Source: Cordylochernes scorpioides
Taxonomy: Eukaryota > Arthropoda > Arachnida > Pseudoscorpiones > Chernetidae
Assembly: GCA_030710605.1 (NCBI GenBank)
Contig: CP092880.1
Coordinates: forward strand, 25,992,870 to 26,056,869
DNA length: 64,000 bases
Reading direction: 5' to 3'
Shown: one piece after another, positions 54,186-64,000 of the stretch
How the letters are laid out: every line of letters begins with the position of its first letter
Numbering within the stretch: the stretch's first letter is position 1
Program-made: the position numbers and the translations under genes
Notes under the pieces: generated by a model
Seen by the model: the letters and a program-made list of their open reading frames with translations, nothing else
Database searches by the model: none
What the model was told of the DNA's origin: nothing

Positions 54186-57100
54186 AGGTAATCCTAAAAC
54201 GCAGTAAGGAGTAAGAGTGCAGTAGGTAATCCTAAAACGCAGTAAGGAGTTAGAGTGCAGTAGGTAATCCTAAAACGCAGTAGGAAGTAAGAGTGCAGTA
54301 GGTAGTCCTAAAACTCAGTAAGGAGTTAGAGTGCAGTAGGTAGTCCTAAAACGCAGTAAGGATTAAGAGTGCAGTAGGTAATGCTAAAACGCAGTTAGGA
54401 GTTAGAGTGCAGTAGGAAATCCTAGAAGGCATTAAAAGATAAGAGTGCAGTAGGTAGTCCTAAAACGCAGAAAGGAGTAAGAGTGCAGTAGGTAATCCTA
54501 AAACGCAGCAAGGAGTAAAAGTGCAGTAGGTAATCCTAAAACGCAGTAAGGAGTAAGAGTGCAGTAGGTAATCCTAAAACGCAGTAAGAAGTAAGAGTGC
54601 AGTAGGTAATCCTAAAACGCAGTAATGAGTAAGAGTGCAGAAGGTAATCCTAAAACGCAGCAAGCAGTAAGAGTGCAGTAGGTAATCCTAAAACTCAGTT
54701 AGGAGTAAGAGTACAGTAGGTAGACCTAAAACTCAGTAAGGAGTAAGAGTGCAGTAGGTAGACCTAAAACGCAGTAAGGAGTTAGAGTGCAGTAGGTAAT
54801 CCTAAAACGCAGTAATGAGTAAGAGTGCAGTAGGTAATCCTAAAACGCAGCAAGCATTAAGAGTGCAGTAGGTAATCCTAAAACTCATTTAGGAGTAAGA
54901 GTACAGTAGGTAGACCTAAAACTCAGTAAGGAGTAAGAGTGCAGTAGGTAGACCTAAAACGCAGTAAGGAGTTAGAGTGCAGTAGGTAATCCTAAAACGC
55001 AGTAATGAGTAAGAGTGCAGTAGGTATTCCTAAAACGCAGTAAGAAGTAAGAGTGCAAGGGTATTCCTAAAACGCAGCTAGAAGTAATAGTGCAGTAGGT
55101 AATCCTAAAACGCAGTAAGAAGTAAGAGTGCAGTAGGTAATCCTTAAACGCAGTAAGAAATAAGAGTGCAGTAAGTAATCCTAAAACGCAGGAAGAAGTA
55201 AGAGGGCAGTAGGTAATCCTAAAACGCAGTAAGGAGTAAGAGTGCAGTAGGTAATCCTAAAACGCAGCAAGCAGTAATAGTGCAGTAGGTAATCCTAAAA
55301 CGCAGTAAGCAGTAAGAGTGCAGTGGGTAAACCTAAAACGCAGTAAGGAGTAAGAGTACAGTAGGTAGTCCTAAAACGCAGTAAGGAGTTAGAGTGCAGT
55401 AGATAATCCTAAAACGCAGAAAAAGTAAGAGTGCAGTAGGTAATCCTAAAACTCAGAAAGGAATAAGAGTGCAGTAGGTAATCCTAAAACGGTATAAGAA
55501 ATAAGCGTGCAGTAGGTATTCCTAAAGGGCAGTAAGGAGTAAGAGTGCAGTAGGTAATCCTAAAACTCAGTTAGGAGTAAGAGTACAGTAGGTAGTCATA
55601 AAACGCAGTAAGGAGTAAAAGTGCAGTAGGTAATCCTAAAACGCAGTAAGGAGTGAGAGTGCAGTAGGTAATCCTAAAACTCAGTAAGGAGTAAGAGTGC
55701 AGTAGGTAATCCTAAAACGCAGTAAGGAGTTAGAGTGCAGTAGGTAATCCTAAAACGCAGTAAGAAGTAAGAGTGAAGTAGGTAGTCCTAAAACTCAGAA
55801 AGGAATAAGAGTGCAGTAGGTAATCCTAAAACGGTATAAGAAATAAGCGTGCAGTAGGTATTCCTAAAGGGCAGTAAGGAGTAAGAGTGCAGTAGGTAAT
55901 CCTAAACCTCAGTTAGGAGTAAGAGTACAGTAGGTAGTCATAAAACGCAGTATGAAGTAAGAGTGCAGTAGGTGATCCTAAAACGCAGTAAGAGGTAAGA
56001 GTGCAGTAGGTAATCCTAAAACGCAGTAAGGAGTAAGAGTGCAGTAGGTAATCCTAAAACGCAGTAAGGAGTTAGAGTGCAGTAGGTAATCCTAAAACGC
56101 AGTAAGAAGTAAGAGTGCAGTAGGTAGTCCTAAAACTCAGTAAGAGATAAGAGTGCAATAGGAAATCCTATAACTCAGTAAGGAGTTAAAGTGCAGTAGG
56201 TAGACCTAAAACGCAGTAAGGAGTTGAGTGCAGTAGGTAATCCTAAAACTCAGTAAGAGATAAGAGTGCAATAGGAAATCCTATAACTCAGTAAGGAGTT
56301 AAAGTGCAGTAGGTAGACCTAAAACGCAGTAAGGAGTTAGAGTGCAGTAGGTAAAAATAAAACGCAGTTAGGAGTAAGAGTACAGTAGGTAGCCCTAAAA
56401 CGCAGTAAGGAGTTAGAGTGCAGTAGGAAATCCTAAAACTCAGTAAGAGATAAGAGTGCAATAGGAAATCCTATAACTCAGTAAGGAGTTAAAGTGCAGT
56501 AGGTAGTCCTAAAACTCAGTATGGAGTTAGAGTGCAGTAGGTAGTCCTAAAACGCAGTAAGGAGTAAGAGTGCAGTAGGTAATCCTAAAACGCAGTTAGG
56601 AGTAAGAGTACAGTAGGTAGCCCTAAAACGCAGTAAGGAGTTAGAGTGCAGTAGGTAATCCTAAAACTCAGTAAGAGATAAGAGTGCAGTAGGTAGTCCT
56701 AAAACTCAGTAAGAGATAAGAGTGCAATAGGAAATCCTATAACTCAGTAAGGAGTTAAAGTGCAGTAGGTAGACCTAAAACGCAGTAAGGAGTTAGAGTG
56801 CAGTAGGTAATCCTAAAACTCAGTAAGAGATAAGAGTGCAATAGGAAATCCTATAACTCAGTAAGGAGTTAAAGTGCAGTAGGTAGACCTAAAACGCAGT
56901 AAGGAGTTAGAGTGCAGTAGGTAATCCTAAAACGCAGTTAGGAGTAAGAGTACAGTAGGTAGCCCAAAAACGCAGTAAGGAGTTAGAGTGCAGTAGGAAA
57001 TCCTAAAACTCAGTAAGAGATAAGAGTGCAGTAGGTAGTCCTAAAACTCAGTAAGAGATAAGAGTGCAATAGGAAATCCTATAACTCAGTAAGGAGTTAA

Positions 57101-60100
57101 AGTGCAGTAGGTAGTCCTAAAACTCAGTAAGGAATTAGAGCGCAGTAGGTAGTCCTAAAACGCAGTAAGGAGTAAGAGTGCAGTAGGTAATCCTAAAACG
57201 CAGTTAGGAAAAAGAGTACAGTAGGTAGCCCTAAAACGCAGTAAGGAGTTAGAGTGCAGTAGGTAATCCTAAAACTCAGTAAGAGATAAGAGTGCAGTAA
57301 GTAGTCCTAAAACTCAGTAAGAGATAAGAGTGCAATAGGAAATCCTATAACTCAGTAAGGAGTTAAAGTGCAGTAGGTAGACCTAAAACGCAGTAAGGAG
57401 TTAGAGTGCAGTAGGTAATCCTAAAACTCATTAAAAGATAAGAGTGCAATAGGAAATCCTATAACTCAGTTAGGAGTAAGAGTACAGTAGGTAGTCCTAA
57501 AACGCAGTAAGGAGTAAGAGTGCAGTAGGTAATTCTAAAACGCAGTTAGGAGTAAGAGTACAGTAGGTAGTCCTAAAACGCAGTAAGGACTTAGAGTGCA
57601 GTAGGAAATCCTATAACTCAGTAAGGAGTTAGAGTTCAGTAGGTAATCCTAAAACGCAGCAAGCAGTAATAGTGCAGTAAGTAATCCTAAAACGCAGTTA
57701 GGAGTAAGAGTACAGTAGGTAGTCCTAAAACGCAGTAAGGAGTAAGAGTGCAGTAGGTAATCCTAAAACGCAGTTAGCAGTAAGAGTACAGTAGATAGTC
57801 CTAAAACGCAGTAAGGAGTAAGAGTGCAGTAGGTGATCCTAAAACGCATTAAGGAGTAAGAGTGCAGTAGGTAATCCTAAAACGCAGCAAGGAGTTAGAG
57901 TTCAGTAGGTAATCATAAAACGCAGTAAGGAGTAAGAGTGCAGTAGGTGATCCTAAAACGCAGTAAGAGGTAAGAGTGCAGTAGGTAATCCCAAAACGGA
58001 GTAAGGAGTAAGAGTGCAGTAGGTGATCCTAAAACGCAGTAAGGAGTAAGAGTGCAGTAGGTAATCCTAAAACGGAGTAAGGAGTAAGAGTGCAGTAGGT
58101 AATCCTAAAACGCAGTAAGGAGTAAGAGTGCAGTATGTAATCCTAAAACGGAGTAAAGAGTAAGAGTGCAGTAGGTAATCCTAAAACGGAGTAAGGAGTA
58201 AGAGTGCAGTAGGTAATCCTAAAACGCAGTAAGGAGTAAGAGTGCAGTAGGTAATCCTAAAACGGAGTAAGGAGTAAGAGTGCAGTAGGTAATCCTAAAA
58301 CGGAGTAAGGAGTAAGAGTGCAGTAGGTAATCCTAAAACGCAGTTAGCAGTAGGAGTACAGTAGATAGTCCTAAAACGCAGTAAGGAGTAAGAGTGCAGT
58401 AGGTGATCCTAAAACGCAGTAAGGAGTAAGAGTGCAGTAGGTAATCCTAAAACGCAGTTAGGAGTAAGAGTACAGTAGGTAGTCCTAAAACGCAGTAAGG
58501 AGTAAGAGTGCAGTAGGTACTCCTAAAACGCAGTTAGCAGTAAGAGTACAGTAGATAGTCCTAAAACGCAGTAAGGAGTAAGAGTGCAGTAGGTGATCCT
58601 AAAACGCAGTAAGGAGTAAGAGTGCAGTAGGTAATCATAAAACGCAGCATGGAATTAGAGTTCAGTAGGTAATCCTAAAACGGAGTAAGGAGTAAGAGTG
58701 CAGTAGGTAATACTAAAACGCAGTAAGGAGTAAGAGTGCAGTGGGTAATCCTAAAACGGAGTAAGGAGTAAGAGTGCAGTAGGTAATCCTAAAACGGAGT
58801 AAGGAGTAAGAGTGCAGTAGGTAATCCTAAAACGCAGTAAGGAGTAAGAGTGCAGTATTTAGTCCTAAAACGCAGTAAGGAGTAAGAGTGTTGTAAGTAA
58901 TCCTAAAACGCAGTAAGGAGTAAGAGTGCAGTAAGTAATCCTAAAACGCAGTTAGGAGAAAGAGTGCAGTAAGTAATCCTAAAACGCAGTAAGGAGCAAG
59001 AGTGCAGTAAGTAATCCTAAAACGTAGTAAGGAGTAAGAGTGCAGTAGGTAATCCTAAAACGTAGTAAGGAGTAAGAGTGCAGTAGGTAATCCTAAAACG
59101 CAGTTAGGAGTAAGAGTGCAGTAGGTAATCCTAAAACGCAGTAAGGAGTAAGGGTGTTGTAAGTAATCCTAAAAGGCAGTAAGGAGTAAGAGTGCAGTAA
59201 GTAATCCTAAAACGCAGTTAGGAGAAAGAGTGCAGTAAGTAATCCTAAAACGCAGTAAGGAGTAAGAGTGCAGTAAGTAATCCTAAAACGCAGTAAGCAG
59301 TAAGAGTGCAGTAAGTAATCCTAAAACGCAGTTAGGAGTAAGAGTGCAGTAAATAATCCTAAAACGCAGTAAGCAGTAAGTGTGCAGTAGGTAATCCTAA
59401 AACGCAGTAAGGAGTAAGAGTGCAGTAAGTAATCCTAAAACGCAGTAAGCAGTAAGAGTGCAGTAAGTAATCCTAAAACGCAATAAGGAGTAAGAGTGCA
59501 GTAAGTAATCCTAAAACGCAGTAAAAAGTAAGAGTGCAGTAAGTAATCCTAAAACGTAGTAAGGAGTAAAAGTGCAGTAAGTAATCCTAAAACGTAGTAA
59601 GGAGTAAAAGTGCAGTAAGTAATCCTAAAACGGAGTAAGGAGTAAGAGTGCAGTAAGTAATCCTAAAACGGAGTAAGGAGTAAGAGTGCAGTAGGTAATC
59701 CTAAAACGGAGTACGGAGTAAGAGTGCTGTAGGTAATCCTAAAACGCAGTAAGGAGTAAGAGTGCAGTAGGTAATCCTAAAACGCAGTAAGGAGTAAGAG
59801 TGCAGTAGGTAATCCTAAAACGGAGTAAGGAGTAAGAGTGCAGTAGGTAATCCTAAAACGCAGTAAGGAGTAAGAGTGCAGTAAGTAATCCTAAAACGCA
59901 GTAAGCAGTAAGAGTGCAGTAAGTAATCCTAAAACGCAGTAAGGAGTAAGAGTGCAGTAAGTAATCCTAAAACGCAGTAAGATGTAAGAGTGCAGTAGGT
60001 AATCCTAAAACGTAGTAAGGAGTAAAAGTGCAGTAAGTAATCCTAAAACGCAGTAAAGAGTAAGAGTGCTGTAAGTAATCCTAAAACGCAGTAAGGAGTA

Positions 60101-63100
60101 AGAGTGCAGTAAGTAATCCTAAAACGCAGTTAGGAGAAAGAGTGCAGTGAGTAATCCTAAAACGCAGTAAGGAGTAAGAGTGCAGTAAGTAATCCTAAAA
60201 CGCAGTTAGGAGTAAGAGTGCAGTAAATAATCCTAAAACGCAGTAAGCAGTAAGAGTGCAGTAAGTAATCCTAAAACGCAGTAAGGAGTAAGAGTGCAGT
60301 AAGTAATCCTAAAACGCAGTAAGCAGTAAGAGTGCAGCAAGTAATCCTAAAACGTAGTAAGGAGTAAGAGTGCTGTAAGTAATCCTAAAACGCAGTAAGG
60401 AGTAAGAGTGCAGTAAGTAATCCTAAAACGCAGTAAAGAGTAAGAGTGCAGTAAGTAATCCTAAAACGTAGTAAGGAGTAAAAGTGCAGTAAGTAATCCT
60501 AAAACGCAGTAAGGAGTAAAAGTGCAGTAAGTAATCCTAAAACGGAGTAAGGAGTAAGAGTGCAGTAAGTAATCCTAAAACGGAGTAAGGAGTAAGAGTG
60601 CAGTAGGTAATCCTAAAACGCAGTAAGGAGTAAGAGTGCAGTAGGTAATCTTAAAACGGAGTAAGGAGTAAGAGTGCTGTAGGTAATCCTAAAACGCAGT
60701 AAGGAGTAAGAGTGCAGTAGGTAATCCTAAAACGCAGTAAGGAGTAAGAGTGCAGTAGGTAATCCTAAAACGGAGTAAGGAGTAAGAGTGCAGTAGGTAA
60801 TCCTAAAACGCAGTAAGGAGTAAGAGTGCAGTAAGTAATCCTAAAACGCAGTAAGCAGTAAGAGTGCAGTAAGTAATCCTAAAACGCAGTAAGGAGTAAG
60901 AGTGCAGTAAGTAATCCTAAAACGCAGTAAAATGTAAGAGTGCAGTAGGTATTCCTAAAACGTAGTAAGGAGTAAAAGTGCAGTAAGTAATCCTAAAACG
61001 CAGTAAGAGTAAGAGTGTTGTAAGTAATCCTAAAACGCAGTAAGGAGTAAGAGTGCAGTAAGTAATCCTAAAACGCAGTAAGGAGTAAGAGTGCAGTAGG
61101 TAATCCTAAAACGCAGTAAGGAGTTAGAGTGCAGTAGGTAATCCTAAAACGCAGTAGGAAGTAAGAGTGCAGTAGGTAGTCCTAAAACTCAGTAAGGAGT
61201 TAGAGTGCAGTAGGTAGTCCTAAAACGCAGTAAGGATTAAGAGTGCAGTAGGTAATGCTAAAACGCAGTTAGGAGTTAGAGTGCAGTAGGAAATCCTAGA
61301 AGGCATTAAAAGATAAGAGTGCAGTAGGTAGTCCTAAAACGCAGAAAGGAGTAAGAGTGCAGTAGGTAATCCTAAAACGCAGCAAGGAGTAAAAGTGCAG
61401 TAGGTAATCCTAAAACGCAGTAAGGAGTAAGAGTGCAGTAGGTAATCCTAAAACGCAGTAAGAAGTAAGAGTGCAGTAGGTAATCCTAAAACGCAGTAAT
61501 GAGTAAGAGTGCAGAAGGTAATCCTAAAACGCAGCAAGCAGTAAGAGTGCAGTAGGTAATCCTAAAACTCAGTTAGGAGTAAGAGTACAGTAGGTAGACC
61601 TAAAACTCAGTAAGGAGTAAGAGTGCAGTAGGTAGACCTAAAACGCAGTAAGGAGTTAGAGTGCAGTAGGTAATCCTAAAACGCAGTAATGAGTAAGAGT
61701 GCAGTAGGTAATCCTAAAACGCAGCAAGCATTAAGAGTGCAGTAGGTAATCCTAAAACTCATTTAGGAGTAAGAGTACAGTAGGTAGACCTAAAACTCAG
61801 TAAGGAGTAAGAGTGCAGTAGGTAGACCTAAAACGCAGTAAGGAGTTAGAGTGCAGTAGGTAATCCTAAAACGCAGTAATGAGTAAGAGTGCAGTAGGTA
61901 TTCCTAAAACGCAGTAAGAAGTAAGAGTGCAAGGGTATTCCTAAAACGCAGCTAGAAGTAATAGTGCAGTAGGTAATCCTAAAACGCAGTAAGAAGTAAG
62001 AGTGCAGTAGGTAATCCTTAAACGCAGTAAGAAATAAGAGTGCAGTAAGTAATCCTAAAACGCAGGAAGAAGTAAGAGGGCAGTAGGTAATCCTAAAACG
62101 CAGTAAGGAGTAAGAGTGCAGTAGGTAATCCTAAAACGCAGCAAGCAGTAATAGTGCAGTAGGTAATCCTAAAACGCAGTAAGCAGTAAGAGTGCAGTGG
62201 GTAAACCTAAAACGCAGTAAGGAGTAAGAGTACAGTAGGTAGTCCTAAAACGCAGTAAGGAGTTAGAGTGCAGTAGATAATCCTAAAACGCAGAAAAAGT
62301 AAGAGTGCAGTAGGTAATCCTAAAACTCAGAAAGGAATAAGAGTGCAGTAGGTAATCCTAAAACGGTATAAGAAATAAGCGTGCAGTAGGTATTCCTAAA
62401 GGGCAGTAAGGAGTAAGAGTGCAGTAGGTAATCCTAAAACTCAGTTAGGAGTAAGAGTACAGTAGGTAGTCATAAAACGCAGTAAGGAGTAAAAGTGCAG
62501 TAGGTAATCCTAAAACGCAGTAAGGAGTGAGAGTGCAGTAGGTAATCCTAAAACTCAGTAAGGAGTAAGAGTGCAGTAGGTAATCCTAAAACGCAGTAAG
62601 GAGTTAGAGTGCAGTAGGTAATCCTAAAACGCAGTAAGAAGTAAGAGTGCAGTAGGTAGTCCTAAAACTCAGAAAGGAGTAAGAGTGCAGTAGGTAATCC
62701 TAAAACGGTAGTAAGAAGTAAGAGTGCAGTAGGTATTCCTAAACGGCAGTAAGGAGTAAGAGTGCAGTAGGTAATCCTAAAACGCAGTTAGGAGTAAGAG
62801 TACAGTAGGTAGTCATAAAACGCAGTAAGGAAGTAAGAGTGCAGTAGGTGATCCTAAAACGCAGTAAGAGGTAAGAGTGCAGTAGGTAATCCTAAAACGC
62901 AGTAAGGAGTAAGAGTGCAGTAGGTAATCCTAAAACGCAGTAAGGAGTAAGAGTGCAGTAGGTAATCCTAAAACGCAGTAAGGAGTAAGAGTGCAGTAGG
63001 TAATCCTAAAACGCAGTAAGGAGTAAGAGTGCAGTAGGTAATCCTAAAACGCAGTAAGGAGTTAAGAGTGCAGTAGGTAATCCTAAAACGCAGTAAGGAG

Positions 63101-64000
63101 TAAGAGTGCAGTAGGTAATCCTAAAACGCAGTAAGGAGTAAGAGTGCAGTAGGTAATCCTAAAACGCAGTAAGGAGTAAGAGTGCAGTAGGTAATCCTAA
63201 AACGAGTAAGGAGTAAGAGTGCAGTAGGTAATCCTAAAACGCAGTAAGGAGTAAGAGTGCAGTAGGTATCCCTAAAACGCAGTAAGGAGTAAGAGTGCAG
63301 TAGTAATCCTAAAACGCAGTAAGGAGTAAGAGTGCAGTAAGTAATCCTAAAACGCAGTAAGGAGTAAGAGTGCAGTAGGTAATCCTAAAACGCAGTAAGG
63401 AGTAAGAGTGCAGTAGGTAGTCCTAAAACGCAGTAAGGAGTAAGAGTGCAGTAGGTAATCCTAAAACGCAGTTAGGAGTAAGAGTACAGTAGGTAGCCCT
63501 AAAACGCAGTAAGGAGTTAGAGTGCAGTAGGTAATCCTAAAACTCAGTAAGAGATAAGAGTGCAGTAGGTAGTCCTAAAACTCAGTAAGAGATAAGAGTG
63601 CAATAGGAAATCCTATAACTCAGTAAGGAGTTAAAGTGCAGTAGGTAGACCTAAAACGCAGTAAGGAGTTAGAGTGCAGTAGGTAATCCTAAAACTCAGT
63701 AAGAGATAAGAGTGCAATAGGAAATCCTATAACTCAGTAAGGAGTTAAAGTGCAGTAGGTAGACCTAAAACGCAGTAAGGAGTTAGAGTGCAGTAGGTAA
63801 TCCTAAAACGCAGTTAGGAGTAAGAGTACAGTAGGTAGCCCAAAAACGCAGTAAGGAGTTAGAGTGCAGTAGGAAATCCTAAAACTCAGTAAGAGATAAG
63901 AGTGCAGTAGGTAGTCCTAAAACTCAGTAAGAGATAAGAGTGCAATAGGAAATCCTATAACTCAGTAAGGAGTTAAAGTGCAGTAGGTAGACCTAAAACG
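54186..64000. repeat. Higher-order repeat of ~6.88 kb in the satellite
   Basis: Marker monomer CCTAGAAGGCATTAAAAG occurs at 54421 and 61295 (offset 6874). GGTAGCCCTAAAACG markers at 56621 and 63497 have offset 6876. So about 181 monomers repeat: 54186-55825 matches 61060-62700 and 56585-57125 matches 63460-64000. Confidence 0.8.
62700..63470. repeat. Homogenised satellite stretch with single-base indels
   Basis: Where the second ~6.88-kb copy should show the variant monomers of 55826-56590, it shows plain consensus monomers with one-base gains and losses (GGTAGTAAGAAG, AAGGAAGTAAG, GGAGTTAAGAG, AACGAGTAAGG, GCAGTAGTAATCC). Confidence 0.65.

Larger units (their letters stand above)
52910..64000. 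repeat. 38-bp satellite array, over 11 kb, continues past window
   Basis: About 290 tandem monomers. The consensus joins GCAGTAAGGAGTAAGAGTGC and AGTAGGTAATCCTAAAAC (38 bp). Variant monomers (AACTCAG, GGAGTTAG, GTAGTCC, AAGAGATAAG, CAATAGGAAATCCTATAAC) are arranged in blocks that repeat at several scales. A/G-rich on this strand, no coding capacity; function unknown. Confidence 0.97.

Noticed and set aside
52910-64000. CRISPR-like regular repetition
   Set aside because: Monomers are head-to-tail with no unique spacers; it is a satellite in eukaryotic DNA.
1-64000. Integrated large DNA virus or Polinton as source of the R family
   Set aside because: No capsid, packaging ATPase, protein-primed polymerase or other hallmark gene is visible; the idea has no support in this window.

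Overview
The window looks like repeat-dense, AT-rich nuclear DNA from an invertebrate, most probably an arthropod. It combines Ty3/gypsy, BEL/Pao and Ty1/copia LTR elements, GIY-YIG Penelope-like elements (PLEs), a hAT with BED-type zinc finger, an RNase H-bearing LINE, pogo/Tigger-like and mariner-like MITEs, and an 11-kb satellite. I cannot name the species. I found no convincing host gene, tRNA, rRNA or CRISPR array; every coding region I can support belongs to a mobile element. One 100-N assembly gap lies at 5209-5308.

Layout. 1-5.2 kb: unassigned sequence, an inverted copy of an unidentified ~2-kb family (here 'R'), a 55-bp minisatellite and three MITEs. 5.3-12.3 kb: R, then blocks 'A' and 'B', a LINE fragment and block 'C'. 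12.3-16.8 kb: a young gypsy element inserted in the next R copy. 16.8-22.2 kb: rest of R, a second A block, AT-rich DNA. 22.2-33.6 kb: two converging decayed BEL/Pao elements; the plus-strand one carries a MITE, the minus-strand one carries a Penelope insertion and an internally deleted copia. 33.6-43.6 kb: R, A tail, B (split by a 2.4-kb hAT), LINE, C and R again. 44.5-50.0 kb: a compound Penelope insertion, one nearly full-length copy and one truncated copy head to head. 50.0-52.9 kb: palindromes, a MITE and the third A block. 52.9-64.0 kb: a 38-bp satellite with higher-order repeats that runs off the window.

Nesting can be read from target-site duplications (TSDs). Gypsy (GAGGG), copia (AATCT), hAT (GCTTACAC) and both Penelope insertions (12 and 14 bp) have clean TSDs, and paralogous empty sites for gypsy and hAT lie in this same window.

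The most unusual signal is a set of short motifs with hammerhead-ribozyme architecture: a CUGANGA-like box, a hairpin, GAAA, then a short palindrome such as ACGU or AGCU. At least seven sequence classes occur, often in head-to-head inverted pairs and, in five classes, followed by AATAAA-like sequence. Hammerhead motifs are known in Penelope pseudo-LTRs, so much of the non-coding DNA here is probably debris of Penelope-like elements and their non-autonomous relatives. All comparisons were made by eye without alignment or folding software.
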